Source: Pseudomonas kilonensis (GTDB lineage Bacteria; Pseudomonadota; Gammaproteobacteria; Pseudomonadales; Pseudomonadaceae). Taken from it: a stretch of 64,000 nt of DNA. The notes under the pieces are model-generated. The model had not been told where the DNA came from and searched no databases. It saw nothing but the letters and a program-made list of their open reading frames with translations. The first letter of the stretch is position 1; each line of letters opens with the position of its first letter. The translations under genes and the position numbers were made by a program. The stretch covers positions 62,001-126,000 of the forward strand of contig NZ_LHVH01000032.1 of assembly GCF_001269885.1 (NCBI RefSeq), read 5' to 3'. This document shows, in pieces, positions 39,989 to 48,012 of the stretch.

Positions 39989-41014
39989 TTACAGAGCTAT
40001 CGGCGCCCGTTCGCAGAGGGTACTCAACGCCTGCGCCCACTGCGCCTCATCATTGAGGCAAGGCACCAACACCAACTCCTCCCCCCCTGCCGCACGGAAC
40101 TGCTCGCGGCCGCGATCGCCGATTTCCTCCAGGGTTTCAATGCAGTCGGCCACGAACGCCGGGCACATCACCAAGACTTTCTTCACGCCGCTTTTGGCCA
40201 GTTCCTCCAGGCGCGCTTCGGTATAGGGTTCGATCCATTTGGCCCGGCCCAATCGCGACTGGAACGACACCGACCACTGGCCAGCCTTGAGCCCCATGCG
40301 TTGGGCGAACAGCTCGGCAGTGCGAATGCATTGCGCGCGGTAACAGGTCGCCATGACCTCCGGCGGCGCGTTCTTGCAGCAGTCGGCATCCTTGAAGCAA
40401 TGAAACCCCGTGGGGTCGAGCTTGGTCAGATGTCGCTCCGGCAAGCCGTGGAAACTCAACAACAGATGATCGTGTTCCTGCATCAGGTACGGCTTGGCGC
40501 TGGCCACCAGGGCGTCGAGGTATTCGGGCTGATCGTAGAACGGCTGGAGAATCGAGAACTGCACATCGAGTTTCTTTTCCCGCGCGACCCGCTTGGCCTC
40601 CTCGATCACCGTGGTCACGGTGCTGTCGGCGAACTGCGGGTACAACGGCGCCAACGTGATCTTCTTGTGCCCCTGGCTCGCCAGCCGCACCAGCGCCGAT
40701 TCAATGGACGGCTCGCCATAACGCATCGCCAGTTCCACTGGGCCCTGGGTCCACTGTGCGGTCATGGCCTGTTGCAACCGACGGCTGAGCACCACCAGCG
40801 GCGACCCTTCCTCCCACCAGATCGAGGCGTAGGCATGGGCCGATTGCTCGGGACGCTTGATCAGGATCAGCGACACCAGCAAGCGCCGCACCGGCCATGG
40901 CAGGTCGATGACATACGGGTCCATCAGGAATTGATTGAGGTAGCGGCGCACATCGGCCACCGAAGTGGAGGCAGGCGAACCCAGATTCACCAGAAGCAAC
41001 GCGTGATCGGTCAT
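39989..41014 (-). CDS. hemH: Ferrochelatase
   Basis: The 341-residue enzyme inserts ferrous iron into protoporphyrin IX to make haem. The signature SFHGLPERH (about 185-193) holds the catalytic histidine, and QSRLGRAKWIEPYTE and CPAFVADCIETLEEI contain other conserved residues. A four-cysteine set (CFKDADCC, CYRAQC) marks the middle. It lies 13 bases behind the epimerase gene and is likely read from the divergent promoter region at 41928-42123, which carries a PplR-like operator, so light control of this step is possible. Confidence 0.94.
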   Translation of the reverse strand: MTDHALLLVNLGSPASTSVADVRRYLNQFLMDPYVIDLPWPVRRLLVSLILIKRPEQSAHAYASIWWEEGSPLVVLSRRLQQAMTAQWTQGPVELAMRYGEPSIESALVRLASQGHKKITLAPLYPQFADSTVTTVIEEAKRVAREKKLDVQFSILQPFYDQPEYLDALVASAKPYLMQEHDHLLLSFHGLPERHLTKLDPTGFHCFKDADCCKNAPPEVMATCYRAQCIRTAELFAQRMGLKAGQWSVSFQSRLGRAKWIEPYTEARLEELAKSGVKKVLVMCPAFVADCIETLEEIGDRGREQFRAAGGEELVLVPCLNDEAQWAQALSTLCERAPIAL

Positions 41015-41027
41015 GCAACGTCCTATT

Positions 41028-41927
41028 TCAAAGGCGGCTGGACAAGTCTTCCAGGGCCGCAGGCAAATCAGTGAAGCGGAATGTGAAACCCGCCGCCTGC
41101 AATCGGGCCGGCGTGGCGCGCTGGCCGCCGAGCAACAGCAAGGACAATTCCCCCAGCGCGACTTTCAACGCAAGTTCCGGCATCGGCACCACGGCTGGCC
41201 GATGCAATACATGCCCCAGGGCCTTGGCAAAATCGCGGTTGCGTACCGGGTTCGGAGCGCACGCATTATAAGGACCGCTGGCCTCAAAGCGGTGTAGAAG
41301 AAAATCAATCAGGGCGATTTGATCGTCGATATGAATCCACGGCATCCACTGCCGACCATTGCCGATACGCCCGCCCAGCGCCAGTTTGAATGGCAACAGC
41401 AGCCGCGACAAAAAGCCGCCCTCGGCAGACAGGACCAGGCCGGTACGAACCAGCACCACGCGTATGCCCAACGCCTCCGCCCGTTGTGCGGTTTCTTCCC
41501 AGGCAATGCACAACTGGCTGGCGAAATCTTCGCTCACCGGCCCCGACTCCTCGGTCAACTCACGCTCACCACCGTCGCCATACCAGCCCACCGCGGAACC
41601 GGAAATCAATACCTGCGGTTTCTGCTCGCAACGCTCCAGCCACGCCAGCAGAACTTCCGTCAACGTGATGCGACTGCTCCACAACAACATCTTGCGCTTG
41701 TGGCTCCAGGGCCGATCGGCAATCGGCGCTCCCGCGAGGTTGACCACCGCGTCCACCGGCTCGACAACTTCATCAAGCTTGGCAACGCCTCGCACATCTG
41801 CGCCACAGATTTTCGTCACCTCTTCGGGTCGACGACTCCATACCGTCAAGCGATGTCCCTGCCCCAACCAGAGGCGGCAGAGCTGACGTCCGATCAAACC
41901 AGTACCGCCGGTCAGCAATATGTGCAT
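41028..41927 (-). CDS. TIGR01777-family epimerase (YfcH-like)
   Basis: The 299-residue protein is an extended short-chain dehydrogenase: the NAD(P) loop ILLTGGTGLIGRQL (3-16), VNLAGAPIADRPW, SGSAVGWYGD, and a C-terminal DUF1731-type segment (GELSLLLLGGQRATPARLQAAGF). The reaction is unknown; the family is often close to photolyase and haem genes in Pseudomonas. It is first in an operon with hemH and divergent from the renalase-like gene across a 196-base regulatory region. Confidence 0.88.
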   Translation of the reverse strand: MHILLTGGTGLIGRQLCRLWLGQGHRLTVWSRRPEEVTKICGADVRGVAKLDEVVEPVDAVVNLAGAPIADRPWSHKRKMLLWSSRITLTEVLLAWLERCEQKPQVLISGSAVGWYGDGGERELTEESGPVSEDFASQLCIAWEETAQRAEALGIRVVLVRTGLVLSAEGGFLSRLLLPFKLALGGRIGNGRQWMPWIHIDDQIALIDFLLHRFEASGPYNACAPNPVRNRDFAKALGHVLHRPAVVPMPELALKVALGELSLLLLGGQRATPARLQAAGFTFRFTDLPAALEDLSSRL

Positions 41928-42052
41928 GAGATGTTCCTCGCATCGCGTTTTACCCGGCCCATTAGTCTATTTTTATAAGCAGGGATTTTTCGTATCGGAC
42001 AGGGTCTGTGTTTAACAATAGGACAACCTGTCCAAACGCGAACGGTAAAACT

Positions 42053-42076
42053 TATACCAAAAACCCGAATTGTACA
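42053..42076. promoter_or_regulatory. Candidate PplR operator (direct repeat, one mismatch) before the renalase-like gene
   Basis: TATACC at 42053-42058, twelve bases, then TGTACA at 42071-42076. The first half differs from T(G/A)TACA by one base. A further TGTACA lies at 42098-42103. The site is in the divergent region serving both the renalase-like gene and the epimerase-hemH operon. The spacing equals that of the perfect site at 43237-43260. No confident -35/-10 pair was found beside it. Confidence 0.6.
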
Positions 42077-42123
42077 GGTTTAAACGACGGCGTAGTCTGT
42101 ACAGAAAGGTAAACGAGGCCCTC

Positions 42124-43110
42124 ATGACTGTACCTATCGCAATCATCGGCACCGGCATCGCCGGACTTTCAGCCGCCCAGGCCCTGACGGAGGCCGGGCA
42201 CATCGTTCAACTCTTCGATAAAAGCCACGGCAGCGGCGGACGCATGTCGAGCAAGCGCAGCGACGCCGGCGCATTGGACATGGGCGCGCAATACTTCACC
42301 GCCCGCGATCGCCGCTTTGTCACGGAAGTCCAGCGCTGGCAAGCCAACGGCTGGGCGGCGGAATGGAACCCGCAACTCTACAACTTCCAGAACGGCCAAC
42401 TGAGCCCATCGCCAGACGAACAGACCCGCTGGGTCGGCACGCCGCGCATGAGCGCCATCACCCGCGCCTTGCTCGACAAGTTGCAAGTGCAGTTTGCCTG
42501 CCGGATCACCGAGGTCTACCGCGGCCAGGAGCACTGGCATTTGCAGGACGCGGAAGGTTTCACCCACGGCCCCTTCGGCCAAGTGGTGATCGCCACGCCC
42601 GCGCCCCAAGCCACCGCATTGCTGGCGGCCGTACCGAAGCTGGCCGCAGTGGCCGCCGGCGTGAAGATGGACCCGACCTGGGCCGTGGCGCTGGCTTTCG
42701 AAGCGCCGCTGGATACGCCCATGGAAGGCTGCTTCGTACAGGACAGCCCCTTGGACTGGCTGGCGCGCAACCGCAGCAAACCGGGACGCGACAGCAAGCT
42801 CGACACTTGGGTCCTGCACGCCACCAGCGACTGGAGCCGGCAGCACATCGACCTGTCCAAGGAAGCGGTGATCGAGCACCTGCATGGCGCCTTCGCCGAA
42901 CTGCTGCACAGTGCGATGCCTGCACCGAGCTTCAGCATGGCCCATCGTTGGCTCTACGCCCGCCCCGCCGGCAGCCACGAATGGGGCGCGCTGGCCGATG
43001 CCGACCTGGGCCTGTATGTGTGCGGCGACTGGTGCCTGTCCGGTCGGGTCGAAGGCGCTTGGCTCAGCGGCCAGGAAGCTGCACGCCGCCTGCATGCAAG
43101 CCTGCAGTAG
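42124..43110 (+). CDS. Renalase-type FAD-dependent oxidase
   Basis: The 328-residue protein starts with the FAD loop IAIIGTGIAGLSAAQAL (5-21), then GSGGRMSSKRSDAGALDMGAQYF, and ends with LYVCGDWCLSGRVEGAWLSG, which closes the flavin site. It closely resembles the bacterial renalase of P. phaseolicola that I recall, an oxidase of wrongly reduced nicotinamides (2- and 6-dihydroNAD(P)) which returns them to NAD(P) and gives hydrogen peroxide. It stands between the operator region at 42053-42103 and the phrB operon, and is expected to respond to light. Start ATG 42124; the longer frame begins inside the operator. Confidence 0.85.
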   Translation: MTVPIAIIGTGIAGLSAAQALTEAGHIVQLFDKSHGSGGRMSSKRSDAGALDMGAQYFTARDRRFVTEVQRWQANGWAAEWNPQLYNFQNGQLSPSPDEQTRWVGTPRMSAITRALLDKLQVQFACRITEVYRGQEHWHLQDAEGFTHGPFGQVVIATPAPQATALLAAVPKLAAVAAGVKMDPTWAVALAFEAPLDTPMEGCFVQDSPLDWLARNRSKPGRDSKLDTWVLHATSDWSRQHIDLSKEAVIEHLHGAFAELLHSAMPAPSFSMAHRWLYARPAGSHEWGALADADLGLYVCGDWCLSGRVEGAWLSGQEAARRLHASLQ

Positions 43111-43200
43111 ATCGCGTCACCCATCGCCCTTCGCTGCTGTCGAAAGAGACAGCAGCCTGCCTGCGACACCGATTGACGTCGCCTCGCCCCACAAATCCGG

Positions 43201-43228
43201 TTGACTTGTGCACGTTCGGACCTATGAT
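43201..43228 (+). promoter_or_regulatory. Sigma-70 promoter of the DUF523-MerR-phrB operon
   Basis: TTGACT (43201-43206) and TATGAT (43223-43228), each one base from consensus, are spaced by 16 bases. Transcription would start near 43235, right at the edge of the operator at 43237-43260, which favours repression by a bound regulator. Confidence 0.7.
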
Positions 43229-43236
43229 GAAAATAT

Positions 43237-43260
43237 TGTACAGAAATGAATAACTGTACA
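43237..43260. promoter_or_regulatory. PplR-type operator, perfect direct repeat TGTACA-N12-TGTACA
   Basis: Two exact TGTACA hexamers at 43237-43242 and 43255-43260 are separated by 12 bases. This equals the T(G/A)TACA-N12-TGTA(C/T)A consensus I recall for PplR1 of P. putida. It lies 8 bases after the -10 box and 12 bases before the ribosome site of the DUF523 gene. Because TGTACA is itself palindromic, each half could hold one regulator dimer. Confidence 0.8.
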
Positions 43261-43284
43261 AGATTTAGCAATCAGAGGTCGCCC

Positions 43285-44247
43285 ATGCCCAGCACAGCCA
43301 TCGCCAAACCCAGAATCGCCATCAGCGCCTGCCTGATGGGTGCTGAAGTTCGCTTTAACGGCGGGCACAAGCAATCGCAGTTGTGCAGCCGCACCCTCGT
43401 CGATTATTTCGATTTCGTGCCGGTGTGCCCCGAAGTCGCCATCGGCCTGGGTATCCCTCGGGAGCCGATTCGCCTGGTGGGCAACCCCGAACATCCCGAG
43501 GCGCTCGGCACGGTGAATCGCGACCTCAACGTGACCCGGGCACTGGCCGACTACGGGCAGCAGATGGCTGGGGAGCTGGATGATATCTGCGGCTACATCT
43601 TCATGCAGAAATCGCCGTCCTGCGGACTGGAGCGGGTCAAGGTCTACGACCACAACGGCGTGACCCAGGACGGCGGCGGCCGCGGTATCTATGCCCAGGC
43701 CTTCTGCGAACGCCACCCCGACCTGCCGGTGGAGGAAGACGGCCGCCTCAACGACCCGGTGCTACGCGAGAACTTCCTGACCCGGGTGTTCGCCTATGCC
43801 GCCTGGCAACCTTTGCGCCGCGACGGACTGACCCGTCGCGACCTGATCGAATTCCACGCGCGCTACAAATACCTGCTGATGGCCCACAACCCGGTGCAAT
43901 ACAAGGCCCTGGGCAATTTGCTGGGCAACATGGGCAAGGCCGACCCCAATGAGCTGGGCCCACGCTATTTCAGCGCATTGATGGCCGCCTTGAAGAAATG
44001 TGCCACCCGCCGCACCCACACCAATGTGCTGCAACACCTGAGCGGTTACCTCAAGCGCGCCATCGACGCCGATGACAAACAGGAAGTACAGCATCTGATC
44101 GAGCAATATCGCCTCGGCATCGTGCCCTTGGTGGTGCCACTGACGCTGCTCAAGCATCACTTGCGCCAGCACCCCGATCCTTACCTGGCGCAGCAGGTCT
44201 ACCTGCAACCACACCCGGAAAACCTCAGCTTGCGAAACGCTATTTGA
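43285..44247 (+). CDS. DUF523-DUF1722 fusion protein (YbgA-like)
   Basis: The 320-residue protein joins a DUF523 domain (about 8-160) and a DUF1722/YbgA domain (about 185-310). DUF523 includes the thiouracil desulfurase TudS, which binds a [4Fe-4S] cluster with three cysteines; the matching residues here are Cys16 (SACLMG), Cys48 (PVCPEV) and Cys113 (SPSCGLE). The role in light response is unknown; one thought is removal of thiolated bases, which absorb UVA, but this is inference. CAGAGG precedes ATG 43285. Its stop overlaps the MerR start by one base, and phrB follows, so it is the first gene of the photolyase operon. Confidence 0.87.
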   Translation: MPSTAIAKPRIAISACLMGAEVRFNGGHKQSQLCSRTLVDYFDFVPVCPEVAIGLGIPREPIRLVGNPEHPEALGTVNRDLNVTRALADYGQQMAGELDDICGYIFMQKSPSCGLERVKVYDHNGVTQDGGGRGIYAQAFCERHPDLPVEEDGRLNDPVLRENFLTRVFAYAAWQPLRRDGLTRRDLIEFHARYKYLLMAHNPVQYKALGNLLGNMGKADPNELGPRYFSALMAALKKCATRRTHTNVLQHLSGYLKRAIDADDKQEVQHLIEQYRLGIVPLVVPLTLLKHHLRQHPDPYLAQQVYLQPHPENLSLRNAI

Positions 44248-45194
44248 TGAAGAACGAACCCGACTCCAGCGCCAGCGAAGACCTGGGGGTTGACTTTGCC
44301 AAGGCCTTGGCGCAAGGCTGGCTGCCCATACGCGAGGTCGCCCGGCAAACCGGTGTCAACGCCGTCACATTGCGCGCCTGGGAGCGTCGCTATGGTCTGA
44401 TCGTGCCGCACCGCACGCCCAAGGGCCACCGACTGTTCAATGCCGAGCATGTGCAACGGATCCTGAGCATTCTCACCTGGATCGACCGTGGCGTTGCGGT
44501 GAGCAAGATCAAGCCGTTGCTGGACACGCCGCAGCCACCGAGCGAACCCTCCCAGGTGCCGGAGAATGACTGGCAGCGTCAGCGCCATGCCCTGGTGCTG
44601 GCGGTGACGCAACTGGCCGAGCGCCAGATCGATGACCTGGTCAACCAGGCGATGGCGCTGTACCCGCCCTGGACCGTGTGCGAGCAGTTGCTCTTGCCGT
44701 TGCTGGCCGAGCTGCACCTGCGCTGGCAAGGCCAGTTCGGCGCGCAGCTGGAACGGGTCTTCCTGTACTCGTGGCTGCGCAGCAAGTTCGGCAGCCGGAT
44801 CTACCACAACAACCGCCAGTTGCGCGGCGCACCGCTGTTGCTGGTCAATCATTCGGACTCGCCCCAGGAGCCGCACCTCTGGCTCACCGCCTGGCTGGCC
44901 AGCAGCGCCGACTGCCCGGTGGAAGTGTTCGACTGCCCGCTACCGGCCGGCGAACTGGCGCTGGCGGTCGAGCGCCTCAAGGCCCGCGGCGTCCTGCTGT
45001 ATTCCAGTCACGCCCTCAACCTGTCCCAACTGCCCAGGCTGCTGGGCGCAATTGATTGCCCAATCATCATCGCCGGCCCCGCCGCGTCGATCCACCAGGC
45101 CAGGTTATCCACAGGCGTTGCGATGATTGACGTGTCCTGGGCCGAAGACCCGTTATCGGCTCAGCGCGAACTGAGCCGCCGAGAACTCCTTTAG
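44247..45194 (+). CDS. MerR-family regulator, class II LitR/PplR1 type
   Basis: The 315-residue regulator has a MerR helix-turn-helix (about 25-95; IREVARQTGVNAVTLRAWERRYGL) almost identical in that part to the regulator at 2286-3245, and a degenerate B12-like C-terminal region. The helix-bundle EH pair is replaced by RV (170-171), although an isolated EPH (208-210) sits near the place of the E/DxHxxG motif. It should therefore sense light indirectly, by a LOV partner. It is inside the operon it probably represses, between the DUF523 gene and phrB, so it is autoregulated if the operator at 43237 is its own. Confidence 0.88.
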   Translation: MKNEPDSSASEDLGVDFAKALAQGWLPIREVARQTGVNAVTLRAWERRYGLIVPHRTPKGHRLFNAEHVQRILSILTWIDRGVAVSKIKPLLDTPQPPSEPSQVPENDWQRQRHALVLAVTQLAERQIDDLVNQAMALYPPWTVCEQLLLPLLAELHLRWQGQFGAQLERVFLYSWLRSKFGSRIYHNNRQLRGAPLLLVNHSDSPQEPHLWLTAWLASSADCPVEVFDCPLPAGELALAVERLKARGVLLYSSHALNLSQLPRLLGAIDCPIIIAGPAASIHQARLSTGVAMIDVSWAEDPLSAQRELSRRELL

Positions 45195-45206
45195 ATGGAA
45201 GACAGC

Positions 45207-46658
45207 ATGCAACTGATCTGGCTGCGCAGCGACTTGCGCCTGCACGACAACACCGCTCTTGCGGCGGCCGCAGCCCAGGGCCCCTGCGTGGCGGTGTACC
45301 TGACCAGCCCCGAACAATGGCGCGCCCATGACGACGCGCCGTGCAAGATCGATTTCTGGCTGCGCAACCTCGGCGCGTTGAGTGCGGCCCTGGCCGAATT
45401 GAATATCCCACTGCTGATCCGCGCCGCTGCGCATTGGCACCAGGCACCGCAGGTACTGCTCAAGCTGTGTCGCGAACTGAACGTCGCCGCCGTGCATGTC
45501 AACGAAGAGTACGGCCTGAATGAAACGCGACGCGACGCCGAAGTCGCCCACGCGCTGAATGACCTGGGCGTTGAATTTCACAGCCACCTCGATCAATTGC
45601 TGTTCAAGCCCGGCAGCGTACTGACCAAGACCGGCAACTATTTCCAAGTGTTCAGCCAGTTCCGCAAGGTCTGCTACAGCCGTCTGCACTTTTCATTGCC
45701 GAGCCTGGTCGCCACGCCGGCCCGGCAGGCCCCCAACGGCATTGCCCGTGACCCGGTGCCGACGCAAGTCGATGGGTTCGCACCGCCCAGCGAAGCGCTA
45801 CGCGCCCTCTGGCCTGCCGGGGAAACCGAAGCCCGTCGGCGCCTGGACACCTTTGTCGAGCAGCACATCGACGATTACCAAGGCGAACGGGACTTTCCCG
45901 CCAAGCCCGGCACCAGCCAGCTATCGGCCTATCTGGCGGCCGGCGTGGTGTCGCCGCGTCAGTGCCTGCACGCCGCGCTGCAAGCCAACCAAGGTGAATT
46001 CGAAAGCGGAAGTGCCGGTGTTGTGACCTGGGTCAATGAATTGCTCTGGCGCGAGTTTTATAAACACATTCTAGTGGGCTATCCACGCGTATCGCGCCAT
46101 CGTGCGTTTCGCCCCGAAACCGAGGCGCTGGCGTGGCGCAAGGCCCCCGCAGAACTGGAGGCCTGGAAACAAGCGCGCACCGGCCTGCCGATTATCGATG
46201 CAGCCATGCGTCAATTGCTGGAGACCGGTTGGATGCACAACCGCTTGCGGATGGTCGTCGCCATGTTCCTGACCAAAAACCTGTTGATCGATTGGCGCGA
46301 AGGCGAACGCTTTTTCATGCAGCATCTGATCGACGGCGACCTGGCCGCCAACAATGGCGGCTGGCAGTGGAGCGCGTCCACCGGCACCGATTCGGCACCC
46401 TGGTTCCGCATCTTCAACCCGTTGAGCCAGTCGGAAAAATTTGACCGTGAGGGCCTGTTCATCAAACGCTGGCTACCTGAACTGAACGATCTGGACAGGC
46501 AACAGGTCCATAGCCCAAATACCCAAGGCGGCTTGTTTGGTGCCGTGGATTATCCGGCACCGATTGTCGACTTGAGCCAATCCAGGGCTCGCGCGCTGGC
46601 AGCGTTCAGAAACCTGCCGGCGCGACGGGACGCAGCCCTTGAAGGCATGGGCGATTAG
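45207..46658 (+). CDS. phrB: Deoxyribodipyrimidine photolyase
   Basis: The 483-residue class I CPD photolyase splits cyclobutane pyrimidine dimers with blue light. The N-terminal antenna domain starts MQLIWLRSDLRLHDN; the FAD domain contains GTSQLSAYLAAG, ELLWREFYKHIL, RTGLPIIDAAMRQLLETGWMHNRLRM and the W(Q/S)ASTGTDSAPWFRIFNP block. I chose ATG 45207 over 45195 because GGAAGA lies before it and the family begins with this motif. It is 12 bases behind the MerR gene and is read from the operator-controlled promoter at 43201. Confidence 0.95.
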   Translation: MQLIWLRSDLRLHDNTALAAAAAQGPCVAVYLTSPEQWRAHDDAPCKIDFWLRNLGALSAALAELNIPLLIRAAAHWHQAPQVLLKLCRELNVAAVHVNEEYGLNETRRDAEVAHALNDLGVEFHSHLDQLLFKPGSVLTKTGNYFQVFSQFRKVCYSRLHFSLPSLVATPARQAPNGIARDPVPTQVDGFAPPSEALRALWPAGETEARRRLDTFVEQHIDDYQGERDFPAKPGTSQLSAYLAAGVVSPRQCLHAALQANQGEFESGSAGVVTWVNELLWREFYKHILVGYPRVSRHRAFRPETEALAWRKAPAELEAWKQARTGLPIIDAAMRQLLETGWMHNRLRMVVAMFLTKNLLIDWREGERFFMQHLIDGDLAANNGGWQWSASTGTDSAPWFRIFNPLSQSEKFDREGLFIKRWLPELNDLDRQQVHSPNTQGGLFGAVDYPAPIVDLSQSRARALAAFRNLPARRDAALEGMGD

Positions 46659-46781
46659 CGAACATGAAATTACCAGCCTGCGGGATGCATTGTTTACCCG
46701 ATAACATATAGTCTTACTAGTCGTACGGACTCTACTGAAAAGCTGCGAATCAGTGCGCTGTCCAATCGAAAGGAGTAGGGA

Positions 46782-47555
46782 ATGGGTCTAAGACTGCCAC
46801 GGCGCTATTGGCTCACCGGGGCTGGCAACGGAATCGGCGCTTCGTTGGCTGAAGCGATACTGCAGACGGGTGCATACCTGGCCGTCAGTTCGCGCTCGAC
46901 CCGATCATGCGAACCCCTTTCGCTACGTTATCCCGGACACGTGCTGGCCGTGCCCGGCAATTTGACCGACAGCCAGGCCGTGCGCGAGATCGGCGAACAG
47001 ATCGCCCGGCAATGGGGCGCCCTGGATCAGGTGATCGTCAATGCCGGGACGACTGAGTACGTTGACGGGCAGCCGGCTGATCACACATTGATCGAGCATA
47101 TTGTGCGCAGCAATCTGCTGGCTGCCAGTTTCTGCATCGAAGTGGCCATGCCCTTGCTGCGCGCCGGGACCGAACCTCATCTGGTGGGTATTGCCAGCCC
47201 GGCGACTTACCTGCCCCCTTCACAAGTAGAAGCGGGTGGCCACGGGATGCGTCATCTGTTCGAATCGGCTCGGACAGAACTGGCATACGCGGGGGTCGAT
47301 GTGACGCTGGTACACCCTGGCTACAACGCCCCATTGCCGGGGCCCGACGATTGCCCCCAAACCCCGATTCACTGGTCGGCAGACGAAACAGCGCGGCACG
47401 TGCTGAATCAGTTGGTCGAACGCCCGCGGGAAGTCGCGCTTCCCATTGCGTCCATGACCGCACTCTGGCCTTTGCCTTCGTCGACCGAAACCGTGCCGAC
47501 CGATATGGGCTCATGCCAGGCGAAAAACGGCTATCCGATCAAGGGACGACCCTGA
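46782..47555 (+). CDS. Short-chain dehydrogenase-like protein lacking YxxxK
   Basis: The 257-residue protein keeps the SDR nucleotide loop LTGAGNGIGASLAEA (12-26) and VIVNAG (about 85-90), but the region that normally holds the catalytic Tyr-xxx-Lys (about 140-165, ATYLPPSQVEAGGHGMRHLFES) has no such motif. It may have lost reductase activity or act as a binding protein. It is 123 bases behind phrB on the same strand and has GGAGTAGGG before its ATG. Similar SDR genes follow phrB in other Pseudomonas light regulons, from memory. The C-terminal 35 residues are unlike standard SDRs. Confidence 0.8.
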   Translation: MGLRLPRRYWLTGAGNGIGASLAEAILQTGAYLAVSSRSTRSCEPLSLRYPGHVLAVPGNLTDSQAVREIGEQIARQWGALDQVIVNAGTTEYVDGQPADHTLIEHIVRSNLLAASFCIEVAMPLLRAGTEPHLVGIASPATYLPPSQVEAGGHGMRHLFESARTELAYAGVDVTLVHPGYNAPLPGPDDCPQTPIHWSADETARHVLNQLVERPREVALPIASMTALWPLPSSTETVPTDMGSCQAKNGYPIKGRP

Positions 47556-47582
47556 GCCGCTGATTGCCTTACACTGCGCGCC

Positions 47583-47888
47583 ATGAAAACCATCCCCGTC
47601 CATGAAATCCCGACATCGGCCGTCACGTGTTCGACGTGCGCGGCGTGCTGCTGCCAGTTGGAAGTGATGCTGATCACCGACACCGGGGTCCCGGAGCGCT
47701 TTATCGACACGGACGACTGGGGTGGAGAGGTGATGCTGCGGCTGGATGACGGTTGGTGCGCGGCCCTGGATCGCGACAGCATGATGTGCACCATCTACGA
47801 AAAGCGCCCGCTGATCTGCCGCGAGTTCGAGATGGGCGCGCCGGAGTGCCTGGAAGAACGCCAAGGGATTGCGACGGCGTATCGATAA
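47583..47888 (+). CDS. YkgJ-family cysteine cluster protein
   Basis: The 101-residue protein carries many cysteines (16, 19, 22-24 in CSTCAACCC, then C59, C69, C79 and C88) in the YkgJ/UPF0153 pattern expected to bind zinc or iron. The function is unknown. It starts 27 bases after the SDR stop and probably shares its transcript, so it may belong to the light-responsive set. Confidence 0.83.
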   Translation: MKTIPVHEIPTSAVTCSTCAACCCQLEVMLITDTGVPERFIDTDDWGGEVMLRLDDGWCAALDRDSMMCTIYEKRPLICREFEMGAPECLEERQGIATAYR

Positions 47889-47906
47889 AGGTCTGGTCTG
47901 ATCTAC

Positions 47907-47995
47907 TGTGGGAGCGAGCTTGCTCGCGATAGCGGTGGCTCAGACAACTTTATCTTGGCTGGTCTATTGCCATCGCGAGCAAGCTCGCTCCCACC
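47907..47995. repeat. REPIN
   Basis: Inverted copies of TGTGGGAGCGAGCTTGCTCG with GATAGCGG continuation, between the convergent YkgJ and pagL genes. Confidence 0.92.
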
Positions 47996-48012
47996 GTTCT
48001 CAAGCTGTTTTG

